64,000 bases of DNA from Crocodylus rhombifer (Eukaryota; Chordata; Crocodylia; Crocodylidae): NCBI GenBank assembly GCA_038503035.1, contig JAVSML010001000.1, positions 558,397 through 622,396 on the forward strand, written 5' to 3'. Position 1 is the stretch's first letter. Each line of letters begins with the position of its first letter. Of this stretch, positions 22,701-35,560 are shown one piece after another. A model generated the notes under the pieces. That model was not told where the DNA came from, did not search any database, and was given only the letters and a program-made list of their open reading frames with translations. The translations under genes were made by a program, and so were the position numbers.

Positions 22701-25700
22701 AATGCTGTTGAGCTAACTAAACTCTATCAATCTCTAAACCGAAGATATATTGACTTACAGGTTTGGCACATTGTTATGATGCCAACTAATCCCTACAGAG
22801 GAACTTGCCAAAACTCTTCAAGTGGTCTATCTCCTTTGCTGCTTATACAAGAGGCAGGCAAACACTTTAAGCAGCATGAAGTGGCACAATCCATGCATCC
22901 TTAGAAACCGGTAAATTACATATAGGTATTCTGGCTATTTTGTAGGAGAAAGAAAAATAGGGTTTCAGTTTGCAAGAGCGTGGTTCCCTTCTACTTATGT
23001 CTTGCTCCCATTTTCTTCCTCCTTTTTAGCACAAACATACTATCTCACATTTGCTTGTCATGGATGAAGAATATTAGCTGGCTAGCTACCTCTGCTGTAA
23101 TGTCAGATTGTCAAGAACTGCCTTAGATTGTTCAGATGGACAGCTCAAAAAAATTAAATGCATTGAATAATTACATTTATTTGAATTAAATGAAGTGCTG
23201 TCATAAAATGGAGCCTTGGTGTCTTTTTCCTCGCATACTATAGCAGCTGATCAAGAATTATCATTGCTACCGTCTTTCTGATCTTAACTTTATTTGTTGA
23301 GCAGTGACAAAAAATTGTGTACAGACATAAAGGAGATGCAGATCTTATTATCTTAAGCTGCAGCTGTAGCTTGTCTAACTGTTCACCAAATACTTTCTAA
23401 ACATTGCTGAAAATTTTTTAGGAAAAAATGTGTAGGAGAAGATTGATTTTCCCACCCCCAACCTCCAGCACACATCAACTCTCTCTCCTGAGCTTGAAAG
23501 TACCAGTAACAAACGCATTGTAGAATTTGCCATGGCTTGATATGAGTAGCTTGTGGCCAAATATAGGTAATAGTAAATTAACAAAGTGAATGTGTTGTGA
23601 GTCACTACAAGCTCTCTCTCTCTTTTTTTAATATATGCCTATTGTTAGTGACTTTTAGGCAACAATATATTTAGGGATCTCTAGGGCAAAACAGCCATAG
23701 AAGCTGCTCCTGATTCTGCGGTGTCGTGACAGAGTGCTTTTCTCTTTCATTCTGTGCATCCCAAGAAAAGGTGTTACTACATACCCCCTTCCTTCCTCTG
23801 AAACAGGCACTTAAAATCTTAATTACATACCAGTCACCATTTTTCTCCTCTATTCTTCTTAAATCTGATTCTGCCCACTTTATCATTAGGCTCAGGAGAT
23901 GGACCTGAATATGTTTGTAGATCCTTTTTCAATTGTTCATCATATAATCAAGGAAGCTTTTCATACCTGACCCCAATTGACAGATCCATTTCCAAACTCT
24001 TCTGTGGTAAAGGAGGAGTTGTGATATAGCCAAAAGATTTCGGAGATATGGTAGTCAAGGACCAGAGAAGTGTCTTTGAAGTAGTTTATTCTATGGGTTG
24101 AATATGGGACTGAGAGTTGTTTGCTAAATTCCTAATCCTGGCTCTCTTCTACTGATTTACTACGTAAATGACAAGTAACATAATCAATTTCTATTCTGTA
24201 AAGTGAGACAAAGAATGCCAAAGTGCGAGATGTTTTGTGAAGCTTTAATTAATATGTGTGCAGCACTGAAGATGTCAAGAGCCAAGTGATTACTGTGGAG
24301 AAGTCTTCCTGTAGACTACTCCAGGCAGAGTACACTGCTGTGTAACTTGCCTTGCCTTGCACATACCAGTGCTATCTGATTTGATTACATTTTCCCTTCT
24401 GGTGCTAGTTCTGGCTCAGACTCTACTATAGAAGGAAAGTTTTGATCATGTGAAAAAGCCAGCAGTGGCTTAGTCAAGGACAAATGCTTTTAGTTCAGTC
24501 TCCCCCAGATTCCAGGTTATTGACTGTCCTTTCCTCCTCATTTGGCAGGAAGCAAAAGGCTAACGATGCTTCTTTAAATGAGAATAACTTGCCGCATTAA
24601 GTTGGTCTAGACAAAGGAAATCAAACTAATTAGCAGAAAGACTGTAAATGTGCTGTGTAGGAGGACCTGTCATTAACATACCTCACCCAGGCTCCTGTGG
24701 CTTGGTATGTGTTCAGAATGATAGCTCTGGTCTTCCTCTGGGCAGAAGAAGAGAAATAGAATAATAGCGGGCTTCAATTAGAGACATAACCATAATTTAG
24801 TCCTAGGCAGAGGGAAAGGGGGTAGGAAGGCAGGCTGCTATGCAAAGCTAAAGTCATAAAATGCAAAATCCCAATTTATGCATGGCAACAGATCCCTCAG
24901 TGATTGAATTACAGCCTTCATATTCAATAAAGGGCCAACCCTGCAAGCTAGAATACAGACAGAACAAATATTTACATTCTTAAGAAAACGAGAGAGGGAA
25001 AATCACTGAACAGAGCATGAATCAAAGCCACAATATCATAGATGTGGGACAGCCTAGTGTTGCCATCTGTGTGAAGCAGGAGAAGTAGAGTAAGTTTCCA
25101 GGATCTGGGATGTAGGATGTCCTGTAGTACAGGAAATTTGACAGCACTCATATATGTCATCATTTTTGTCAATGACATGTTGTGCATAACAATAAATACA
25201 CTGCAGGTCCTTTAACCATATGCATTGTAAACCTGTGTGCTTGCATTTTCTAATATAAATCTAAACTTTCACATTGAAATATTCTTGAATAACAGTAATA
25301 TATTTGACAAAATATGTGCATTAAAGTAAGATAGCATTTTAATCTAAATATTGATAACACAACACTGTATAAACTATGCTCTTTGACAGGCTTGAGTACC
25401 AGTGCATGTGATCTGCATCTGTTTCTGTCTAACTGAAAAATAAGACAGTAATGAACACTAGCTTCAGAAACATACAAGTAAGCTTTCTCTAGAAGCAATA
25501 CGAAATGCCTATAAAACAGAATAACTAGCTTTTACAGCTGCGAAAAGAAAAGCATACACATAAAGAAAGTTGATAAGCAAGTACATATTTTAGTCTGTTA
25601 CAACCACTGCATGAAATAGATAAAGTTACTTGTTTGCAAAATTTTGCCTGCCTCCTCTGGAGTTACCAAGGAGGTGATAAAGTGCCATCTCATGTGCTGC

Positions 25701-26929
25701 CAACACCATCTTCTAATGCCAAAATGTATTCCTAAGGTACCCACACACAACAAGATATTGAAACACCATCAAACATTTAGTATTAAACTGCCTGTATCAG
25801 CAAGAAAAGAAAAACCGTTGTCAGTCTGAGGAAACATCAGACACTACAATGATGGATGTCCACATAGCAATCTAGCTAGCTTTCTGCCGTTAATATGTGC
25901 CTATAGAAATCTCTTTCAAGGGAGGCTGCTAATCATAACATGCAAGGAGCAGGTTTTCTAGTGTTATAATGCAAAATTCTCAGCCCTTCAAGATTTCATT
26001 ATGCCAAATAGTTTCAAAAAGAAAACGATGCATAAGTAGACTAAAAACTGTGGTATTTTAAGATTGGTTTACATATTAACAGAATAGTCAACATTAATTT
26101 GCAAGTTATGCCTTGCATGTGATATGTGAGGCTATCTCAGGATTGGCAACCACTTGTACTTTTACAGTAGCAGATAGTGTAAAAATAGTGAAGGGTACTT
26201 TACTGTTTTGTGAACATGGTCATGTATAAAGTGTTGCAGTATAATGCAAGATACACTTTCCAGGAAAATGAAATTTGACTAACTTGCAGATTTATGTAAA
26301 ATGTAAAATTTTTCTCTAAGCATTCCTAATTTCTAGTGAGTGCATCTCTTCTTCTAGAGTGGCTAAAGAAGGAAAGTTTGATCAATAGGCTTTTAAACTG
26401 AGAAATAAGGAGCACACCATTATTTGATAGATGAACCAGCAAAGCTAAGAGACAGTAAACTCCAGTCTTAACTGGACTTGCAGTCTTAACTCCAAATTTC
26501 ATTTTTTTTATAGGCCTGCAAAAGAACACGAGAACAAACGTTAGTTATTCTACTCCTTCTCCAACACATTTATGCTTGTTCACATATTGAATCCCCTAGC
26601 TTAAATGGTCTTATATAAAACCTTCAGGGGACAAATTTCCTCCCAGAATAACACTTGCAGCTGAGATAAGGAATTGAAGCAAAAGTATTTAAAGAGGGAT
26701 TCTGAGGATTATCATTAGGTAATCCACTGAAGCATCAGCAAAACTGCCACTAAATTAGGGTAAGGTCAGGCCTTCACAGGGAAATAAGTAGCTTCCCACA
26801 TCTCCAACACAAGTGTGTTTAAAAAGCTGGTAGTATCCTTATAGTGGATCAAAAGTGGTAGGCTAAAGAGCAAAGGAACAAGGCCTAAAAATAAAACTTT
26901 TCAGAATACACAACATTGCTGAACATTGA
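19791..26929. other. Long unique intron stretch
   Basis: Seven kilobases of AT-rich sequence with no gene, RNA gene or transposon that I can recognise. Short frames (60-91 codons) are scattered with no known content. The portion at 24545-24930 is the best candidate for conserved non-coding DNA and is listed separately. Confidence 0.4.
24545..24930. promoter_or_regulatory. Possible conserved non-coding element
   Basis: Repeat-free sequence with dense binding-site-like words: AAACTAATTAGCAG, TTCAATTAGAG, TTTATGCATGGCAACAG (octamer-like beside a GGCAAC core), and TTGAATTACAG. The balanced composition differs from flanking AT-rich intron. This is inference only. Confidence 0.2.
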
Positions 26930-27142
26930 ACCTACAATTTCATTAATGCACAGCAGTTACCGTGGATTTAGTTTAGTACTTATATAATCAAGTACTAAAT
27001 AAATGTGCAGTAATTAGAGTTACTGGTGAATGCCTTTTAAGTGATGCTACTGGGCCGTCGCATATTAGCACTGTTCTGTGACATGCTACTGTACAGTATT
27101 ATTCAGCTTCTGTTCTGTTAGCGTCTTGTGTAGATGCGCCCA
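26930..27142. mobile_element. MITE, family 2 copy 3
   Basis: It shares with the 16.1 kb copy the words GCACAGCAGTTACCGT, AATCAAGTACTAAATAAATG, GTGAATGCCTTTTAAGTGAT, GCTACTGTACAGTATTATT and the end GTCTTGTGTAGATGCGCCC. The left inverted repeat has decayed, so the start is approximate. Confidence 0.7.
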
Positions 27143-27995
27143 ATATGTACATTACTGCTGGCTTCCAGCCTAAGCATCTTACACCCTTACTTCTGGGTGT
27201 ATGGTTTTAAACAATCACAGGGAGTATACACAAAAGAGGTTTCTATGAGAAGCTACTGTCTTCAGTGTAAAGCTAATCATTAGGAGCCTTAATCGCCCTA
27301 TTGCGATTTTTGTGGAAGCTGCAAAAAATGGTGGTTTCCATGATCACCGTGAAAAATGTAAGTTCCCATAATTTTCCATGAAATTACCTGCAAAAAACCA
27401 AAAGCTTACTGGAATACAAAGAAAGAGTGGCAAGCCCTACAGCCCTAGAACACATGGTTTGAGCAAGAGATACTGAAAGACTGAGTTAGTGATGTATACC
27501 CAGTGAAGGTGCCAGTCAGGAAAGCAAAAGGGTTTCAGCGCCACCTTTTAAGAAGCCTGATGCAATACTGCAGCAATGTTGCAGTTTGAAGATGAGTGAT
27601 TGGTATCTCAGACAATCAGTGGTAAGGGGTGAGGTTTCTGGGACCCCTTGGCAAATCAACAGTGAGGGGAGACTCACCACAAAGAGACTACATAAAGGCC
27701 ACAAAAAATTCCTTCGTCTCACCGCTATTTAGGGAGGTCCCTATTAATTTTACTTGTAAGATGTTCAGTTGCATATCCTTGCATCATAGATGGCATTCCT
27801 TCTGATAGGAATGGGAGTAACTTGATTGCCATGCAACGTTTAATGTATTTTTGTCTTCATCTCCTCTATTAGTTTGTCTTCGGGTTTCCAGCACTTGTCT
27901 TTTTGCAAGGTCACCTGTAACAAGAAGAATAAGTACTAGGTAGAGAGTAACAATCAAAGGCAACCATTATGAGCATACAGAGATGACTGTAGAAG
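27143..27995. other. Unique intron, nothing recognised
   Basis: No gene, RNA or identifiable element. A region near 27.3-27.42 kb has palindromic-looking AT-rich pieces without clear ends. Confidence 0.35.
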
Positions 27996-28370
27996 AGTGC
28001 GGGGCCTGGACGCAGTGGCGGAAGCAGCGGGGAGGGGAGGTGGTGAGCAGCTGGACACAAAGCCAGCCCAGCTCCAAGGGGCCCCCCAAAGCACGGTGCC
28101 CAGGGCAGTCGCCCCGATTTGTGAAGCAATAAACTCCAGAGCTTATTGCTCCAGAGTTTATTGTTTCCCAGGTATTATGTTTACATGTGTGCCCAGGAGT
28201 ACAGCACATTGAGCTGGTTCAGAACAGCCCTGGCTAGCAGGGGTCCCAAGGGTCAGCTTGCTAGCCCAGGGCTGCTCCTGCCCAGCTCAGCATGCTGTGG
28301 AGGGGCTGACTGAGGCACAAAGTACTTCAATGGGGGGCTGCACTGATGCACCCTTGTGCCCTAGCCAGCC
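27996..28370. repeat. GC-rich patch of unknown origin
   Basis: GC-rich sequence (AGTGCGGGGCCTGGACGCAG, GCCCAGGGCAGTCGCCCC) broken by an imperfect hairpin at 28127-28163. It abuts a family 2 MITE. It resembles the cargo of the other GC-rich elements, but I could not find its ends. Confidence 0.4.
28127..28163. repeat. Imperfect hairpin
   Basis: CAATAAACTC and GAGTTTATTG form arms of ten bases around an internal repeat of CCAGAG and TTATTG. Confidence 0.8.
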
Positions 28371-28375
28371 TTTCT

Positions 28376-28566
28376 GGCATCTATACGTGTGGTGCTGCAG
28401 AGTAAACAACTCTGCAGCAGGATCGTTCTTGTATTTACAAGTATGACCCTGCTGCAGAGTTTATTAGTTTACCCCAGCCTAATTACTTTGGATGTGTAGA
28501 AGCCAAGACATTTACTATGCAGCTAATTAGTCTCTTCTGCAATAAACATCTTGTGTAGACATGCCC
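28376..28566. mobile_element. MITE, family 2 copy 4
   Basis: It starts GGCATCTATACGTGTG and ends CTTGTGTAGACATGCC. Inside, TGCTGCAGAGT at 28393 pairs with ACTCTGCAGCA ending at 28419, and the CTGCTGCAGAGTTTATTAG word recurs near 28450. No coding capacity. Confidence 0.65.
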
Positions 28567-30078
28567 TATGACTCTTAGCAGAGGCCGCAGAACTGAATAA
28601 GTGGATAAGTGGTATTGAGAAAATTATATGCATGAAAATCAGAGTGATATTCACTTTAAACATATTTTCCGAATTTTATTGAAGCATATGGAGTAGTGAT
28701 ATAAGATTAAATGACCTTCTCTAATATCATTTCTGAAATGTAGTATATAAGCAACCCTGACTACCAGATTGGACCTCTCACATGAAAACTCTTGATCTAG
28801 ACCTGGAGGAGGGGACTGGTTTTCTCTCTTTTGAAGTTATAAATTAAAAACAATTCTCATCAGCAAAGTTTAATGAGAAAAACCCTCACATTTTCACCAA
28901 GAAAGAATCAGCCAAAACATTTTGTTTAGGTTTCAACATTTTAAATTTTATTTATACATATATTTTAATGCCACTACACTCCTTCCCCACCTAGAATTAG
29001 CTGACATTTTAAAAGATTTTGAAGTCATTTTAGCAAGACAAATGAAAGTTTATATTTTAGAAAAAAAATATTGAAACAAAGCATCTTAAGAATCATCTGT
29101 TTTCCATGAAAAGTTCTAGTTTGATTAATTGGGATCTTCCAATAAAAATGTTGAAACATTCCCAACCACATCTAGTCTGAACTGGTCTTTTTGGCAATTA
29201 TGCGTTATAATTAACACTGGGGAACTGCAGCCTTACTATTGTAGTGCATGTACTTGTGTACCCATCATACTCTTAGGCTGTTCATTTTCAAAATAGTAAA
29301 CAGCAGTGTTTGAACAATATAAAAAGGAGCATGGATCATGTTTTTAATTCCTTAGCTTTTTTGTTACCCAGCTAGAGGCACTCTGGGTCTGATATCAATA
29401 GGCTAAGCATCCAGATACTTGGAGCTGATCCAAGTACCTTCTGAAAGTGGGGCTGCCAAGGATCCAAGTTGTGACCTGGAAAGCTCCAAATTACTGTTAG
29501 CTTAAGCTGTTAGCCCAACTTCTTTAGCACTTACTCTAGCTTCAGTTTACCCGCTAGAAAAAATTACATACCACCTATAGACTTGAGATGATATTACATT
29601 TTATATCTATAAAGAAAGAACAGCTAAAAGTTTTCTGAGCCCTCTCATAGTGCCTTAAAATGGATCTCTAAATGCCTTTTTTTGGGAATGATACTATAAG
29701 GAACACAGTGAAAGCGGACATGCTCTCCTTGATGTGGCTTTGGCAAACATGGCATTGAGAAACCAAGAGTGTACTTTGGGTAGAAGGTTTTGTTTTGGAA
29801 CTAGACAGCTTTCATCACCTTAGCAGTCCTATTTATCATTGTCTTGGCAAAACACAGGGAAATTCTTGAAGTAAGAAAGCTAACTCGTGTAAATTATACA
29901 TATGCATATGGTGCAAACTTCAGCGATATTAAAGTATGGAACTCCTGCATACTAATTTGAAAATTGACGTAGTTTATTAATACTCTGTCTCCTATTTCAG
30001 ATAGAAAGAAGTATAGTAAACTTGCCAGGAGACTTACCAAAAGACAGGGAATCTAGATTTTGTAGGTAAAAGGAGAAT
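28567..30078. other. Unique intron, nothing recognised
   Basis: AT-rich; no gene or repeat recognised. Confidence 0.4.
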
Positions 30079-30086
30079 ATCTAAAG

Positions 30087-30225
30087 CAGCGCTTCCCAAA
30101 CTGTTCCACTGCATGACCCCATTTATGGCCCCATTTCCTCAGCATGACCCTTCACTCCCAACCCACAGCCCCCCACCCCTGTGACCTCCATGTGGGGGTC
30201 ACAACCCACAGTTTGGAAATTGCTG
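30087..30225. mobile_element. 139-bp hAT-like MITE with target duplication
   Basis: The ends are CAGCGCTTCCCAAACT and AGTTTGGAAATTGCTG, an imperfect inverted repeat. The flanks ATCTAAAG (30079-30086) and ATCTATAG (30226-30233) agree at seven of eight bases, the hAT duplication length. Confidence 0.8.
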
Positions 30226-30233
30226 ATCTATAG

Positions 30234-31134
30234 CATCAAGGCAAGATGGTCAAGAAGTTAGGGCACTGTGCTGGAACTTGTATGTCCTGAATTCTGGTTC
30301 TCAGCTTTCCCTCTGACCTGCGGTGAGCCTGACTGGGTTATTTTACTGTTTTGTATTTCTGTTGCTCTTTGGCATTTGTTGTTGATCTATTTAGGCTATA
30401 ACTCTTTGAGGGTGTAAGTTGTTTCTGTTTTAAACAGTGCCTACCAAAATCGAGCATTGATTTTTGGTTGAGGCCTGTTACACTGTAACTAACAAATTGC
30501 CCATCAAGAATGACGGATTAATTTTGAGTAACAAAAACAAACAAAAAAGACTCCTAACTTTACGCCCTACCCACTCCTTCCCCTCCGTCACGGCAGCGTT
30601 CTGCCGTGCCACTGCTGTTGCCGTCTGTCTGTAACACTGTTGGGCCACTCTTACTGGTTGTTTCAGTAACCAATCAGAGGGCTCCAACAGCATTACAGAC
30701 AGACGGACTAAGCTTATATTAGAATACTAATAATATACTTTATTCACTGCAAAATTATTCTTTGGGGCATTGATCTTCCAGTGAAGAAATAATGAATAAT
30801 AGTCATTGAAACCACTGCTGAACTTTTCTTATCCCAGTATTGAACTAAGTATCCTTCTTTTCACACGATGAAATGATCAGAGTGTAATTTGACCCAGAGC
30901 AGTCGTCCAAGCCATCACTTATCTCTTGGTTTCGCTACAGCTGAATATTTCCTTCTCTCTGTGGCTTCACCAAGTGTGAGTATACCAATTGATCACCTTC
31001 TATATTTCACACAACCTTAAAAGTGAAGTTAAATATAGACTAATATTGCTACTGTAGACAAAAAGTTCACTGTGGACATACTTTACCTCAGACTTTTGGC
31101 CTGAAGCTAAAGTGTTTCAACCCTTAGTCAGGGT
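30234..31134. other. Unique intron, nothing recognised
   Basis: No gene. A short direct or inverted pair occurs near 30.60-30.71 kb: GTCTGTCTGTAACACTGTTGG versus CAACAGCATTACAGACAGAC, an inverted repeat of about 20 bases that may mark another small element. Confidence 0.4.
30619..30705. repeat. Inverted repeat, possible small element
   Basis: CCGTCTGTCTGTAACACTGTT on the left pairs with AACAGCATTACAGACAGACGG on the right with one or two mismatches. The interior includes CACTCTTACTGG and CCAATCAGAGGG. No target duplication was resolved. Confidence 0.65.
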
Positions 31135-31330
31135 TGTTTGTTGTAGCCATGTTAGTCTACAGACATAGGCAGAGAAGGTTCTTTGGATAGATGTGATATC
31201 TTTTATTAGACCCAACTAAATAGTTGAAAAAATGGTTCTTTGTAAGCTTTCAGGAGCGCACGGCCTTCTTCAGGCATAGAGAGAGTTTGTTGGTGTGTGC
31301 GCTCTCCTGGCTACAACAGAAGCCAATATC
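31135..31330. repeat. Dispersed repeat, Penelope- or SINE-like
   Basis: The wording TTGTAGCCATGTTAGTCTAC, GATATCTTTTATTAGACCCA, AACTAAATAGTTG and CTTCTTCAGGCAT is a dispersed repeat I know from reptile genomes. The TAGCC…TTAGTCTA end resembles Penelope-like element termini, but I cannot fix the class. No coding capacity. Confidence 0.55.
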
Positions 31331-34300
31331 AACCCTTATTCAGGCTTTCTGGGACACCTACATTTGATTCACAAAAGAAAATTTCCAGTGTGTTTCCCAG
31401 AAGTACCTTTTCACGTATCCAAGGAATCATTTTCCACCAAAACCCACTTGAGAGAAAATGATGCCAACAGGCATGGATAACAAGCACAAATCTGGTTTTT
31501 CTTTCATGCTTTTCATGCATTTTTCTTGATTTTCCTAATACCACATTGTCAGTATCAATGACAAATCAAACACTTCTGAGCATGTTATCTCACACTGTTT
31601 GTGACTATTAATATTTATTCATCTGGAAAAAAACTTGTCTGTGGCTTGCTCCAAACCCATAAGTTACTCTCACTGAAGTTACATCCAGGTTCAGAAGTTC
31701 AGTACTAACCAAAATCTGGAAGTTAGTTGTCATTTACATGATGCCATCTAACCTGGACAGTTTAAATAGAGGATACTTGACTAAAGGTACAATTCTTGAT
31801 AAATTTGCCCAGGCACTTATGGATGACTTGTCTTGTTATTCTTCTGTGCTTTTATTTCCTGGATTTTTTTGTAGTATGCAGCAGTACAGTCTGTCTTACT
31901 GTGAAATAAATTGCAATAAGACTCTGCTGGTATTCCATATCTCCGCATTTTGTTTATGCCACCTAACTTAAAAAGGAGGGAAGGGGGAGAGAGAAAAAGG
32001 ATTTCCTTTAATTTCATCTTCTGATGGATGCAACTTCCATGGTAACTAATGATGGTATTAAATGTTGTCTCTGTCATATATATGTAAAGCTTTGGAACAC
32101 ATAGTTATGTATCAAGGTAGCTATTTGTGTCTCCATACATATGCCCAAAGAAAACAAGCTATAGTTAATTCTCCAAAACTCTAACTTCATTTCCAGTCCC
32201 TTGTGACTTAAATTCAAGCCTGTGGGATTATGGACAAACACCAAAATTCCAGCTCTCCTCTCCTCAATTTTCACTCTTGAAAAGTGAGAAATGTCTCTAA
32301 ATCCCTCCTCTACTACTTCAAAAAAAATTAGGCAAAGCATGGGCTCAGGTGGTTTGCAAGATAAGAGGGGCCCCACACTATAGAAAGCTTAATACTGTAG
32401 ATCAGTAATAAAATATTTAATCAATGTGCTTCTTGACAGGTTGCCAGTCCAAAGAGAAGCATAGAAATAATGTGATTTTTTTAACTTTAGTCAGCGATGA
32501 AATGAGGAGCTGCATTCAAAACTGACTGAACCTTGCTTGACTAAAAAGCTAAGGCAGCCATGGCTGCTCATTTAATGATAAAAGGAGATCTTCAGGTTAC
32601 AGTTTTGATCTGGTAAAGGAAAACCTAATGCTCTAGAGAACTGGGGTTTTCTGGCATCAAAGATAGGTTTTCCCTTTAGTTTTCCCTGCACTAACAGTCA
32701 TGTACCTGAAGAAATAAACTCTACTGAACAGGGCTGGGATTGGAGTTTCTCATCTATCTTCATTGCAGACAACTGATGTCTTGCAATATGAAACATGATT
32801 CTTCTTGAATTCTGTGTCACCAAAGGTTGTTCAAACCTAACAGTTCCTTTGAATCAAACTATAGTTGAGAGTCTTCTACAGTGGAGAACTGACTGTGTTG
32901 GCTATATGGTGTTAGAAGTAGTGTTTCTCTACGTTGTTTTTAAAATTACCTTATTGTTAATGCAGATCTAAAATGCACCAAATACTGGCTCGCTCAGCTC
33001 CTGGAATAAGCTGATGTAACTTCAAAAAACTGGGGAGGAAGTTGTCTTTCCATAAAAGTCTCCAAGATGAAATAAGGGGTCCTTTCAGGAGCTTTCCTCA
33101 CTCATGTCAAATACTTTGCCTCTAAAACTTATTTGTATATGTGAATTATTGGCACAACCCAGAGTACTTTCACCTGTTGTGAAGCAGTCAGAGGATGCTG
33201 ACTTGTAATGTAATTCATATTGCAGCTGCAGTTTTGTTCACAAAGAGAAAAATAGGCTTCATCTTGGAAGAACAAACAATTCATGCATCTGGTAGCAGGG
33301 CTTTGATGTGAGAGAGTGCCAGCTCTTAGCACACTGACGAATATGCCCCATTAGAGCTACGATATCCTATAAATCCACAAAGTGCATCTCATTTCCCATG
33401 GGAAGCTCCCCATGACTTTTCAGAGCAAAATGAGGAAAATAAGACCTGGGAATTGACCAAAATTTATCAAGAACAAGATAGCTTAACTTTAGCTTCAGTT
33501 ATAATAGCAATTAATTCTGGATCTCATTTTGCATGAAGTAGTTTGCTGTTCCTTTCATCTTCTGATCTTCGCTTCTGTTTAATAGAGCTCTTTGTTTTTC
33601 CCAACCATTGAAATAGTTGACACACAACATTTTTTTTCATGTGAAGCTAAGCTGTTTGTATCACCAGAGGATCTGGCCTATTTACTTGCTATTCCTTCAG
33701 TCTTTACTCATGTTAAGTCATAGCTCTGTTTCCTCAGTGCAAAGTAGACTGTCATTCTAATTGTCAAAAAAAGTTCTTAGAAAATAATAATGTAATCGTT
33801 ATTTCTCATAAGGCATGTTTTTACACAGTAGCCTTTCTGATAATTGTAACATGCATGGCTCTAGAGTAATAAAATGATTCCTAATAGGCATGGCGCTTGG
33901 AAGACCTTATGGGTAAAAACATAATAGTACAGTTTTGCTACGGTAATAAAGTTCCAAATAACTATTCTGATTCCTCCTACAACATACAGTTGTACGTGCC
34001 TCAGACTTAAATGACTTTCTACCACTTACTTTAGTGGTAGAAATGTATTAAATGATATAATCTATCACTAAGGGAAAAGGCCCATAACACAGTAACAAGA
34101 CTGATGTAGTACTTCTTGCTGATGATACTGTCAGGTCAAAAGAGTTCTCCAAACCAAGCTAAAAGTGAGCAGGCAGGAGTGATTTTTTCCTTATATGAAG
34201 GTGCATGACTGAACAACTTTATTTGAGCCACCTAACCAATAAAGTTATGTCCATTAAGGAATAAAGAAAATGTTTTAGTTTCACAGTAAATGATCTGATA

Positions 34301-34686
34301 TTTCTTGGCTTTCCACCTTCCTCCTTTAAGCCAACTTGTAGCATTTGTTCTTTCAAAATTTATTATCTGGCTTGTCTTCAAAGAACAGCATTTATGCCCC
34401 ATCTTAAATGTTCATGGAAGGTAAAAACATAAAGAGCAGACCACACATACTATACACATATGCTAAGATGCATATGGTTGTTTCATGCAACTTCTTTTTC
34501 CACTCTAGTTCTCAGACAAAGGAAAAATAAAAATAAAACCTCTTTAGAATAAATTCCAAATGCTAGTCAACTGGGTGATCTTATGCACATGCTTCCAGAA
34601 TAATCGTTCAAAGGGAGCATTTGTGATGGCCTGGTCTGCTTACCTGTGTTCTACAGAATTTTTTTCCCCAATAATCCCTAACTATT
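31331..34686. other. Unique intron, nothing recognised
   Basis: Over three kilobases of AT-rich sequence; small frames up to 100 codons have no recognisable content and no splice-flanked exon was seen. Confidence 0.4.
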
Positions 34687-34694
34687 GGATAGAA

Positions 34695-35016
34695 CAGGGC
34701 TGTCCAACCGGGGACCATCAAGCCCTATGCACCTCAACTCACAGCCCATGGGTTCCCATCATCTTTGCATCCTTGGCTCTCTATGCTTTACCCGCAGGTC
34801 TGGCCACCACTCCCCTGGGCCATCACTACCTCTCATTGTCTGCTCCTGCTGCCATCACCAGCTCTCCCAATAAAGCTGATAGAGTCTCTGGAGGCCCTCT
34901 ATGTCCTCCAGCTTTTGTTTTCCTGCTGCTCTTCTGGCAGGAGGGTGGTGTGGCCTGCAGAGGAGGCAGCATCCAGGCAACACAGCCCCATCCCATTAAG
35001 CAGCTGGGCAGCCTTA
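34695..35016. mobile_element. 322-bp hAT-like element with GC-rich core
   Basis: It starts CAGGGCTGTCCAACC, a typical hAT start, and ends near GCTGGGCAGCCTTA, a decayed complement. The flanks GGATAGAA (34687-34694) and GGTGAGAA (35017-35024) agree at six of eight bases. The 153-codon frame across it is composition-driven. Confidence 0.6.
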
Positions 35017-35079
35017 GGTGAGAATAAAGCACCACCCGCAGATTACCTTCATTCTGAAAACTTTTTAACTTATTTTCCA

Positions 35080-35560
35080 CTTGAATGTATCAACCTTCAT
35101 CTTTCCAGACATTAACTCTTGTTTTGCCTATAGGTACTTCTTCAATTTTATATGCCTACAGACAGTGATAAGGTGTGTGTCCTTCTCTCTTATATAAGCC
35201 AAACACATGCAGCTTCTTTAGTCACGCTGTAAGGCAGGTTTTGCATGCTTCAAATAAGGATTGTGGCTTTTCCCTAAGTCTCTTCCAATTTGTGACATAT
35301 GAATGCTGATATTAGCATTGGATGCAGGATTCCAATAATGGTCTCACCAAGGTGGTCTGGAGATGGAATAAAACCTTGCTGCTCCTAGGTCCTTATGGTC
35401 TGAAGGATTTGATGAAGGCTTTCAGAGTCCTCTTAGCCACAGCATCATGTCTTTCAGGCTATAAAGCCTAAACAGAGTTGAGCTGGAATAGGATTTTCTG
35501 CTCGGTAAAAACTTAGAGATCTTGTAAATCTTTTTCTTGTCCAGTAGTAAAGAAAAAATG
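35080..35560 (-). mobile_element. Old CR1-type LINE fragment, antisense
   Basis: The words CTCTTCCAATTTGTGACAT, GGATTCCAATAATGGTCTCACC and CTTAGCCACAGCATCATGTC are diverged versions of CR1 3' wording on the complement. Confidence 0.5.

Noticed and set aside
34560..35021. 153-codon frame
   Set aside because: It spans the left boundary of the hAT-like element and its GC-rich core; no recognised domain.
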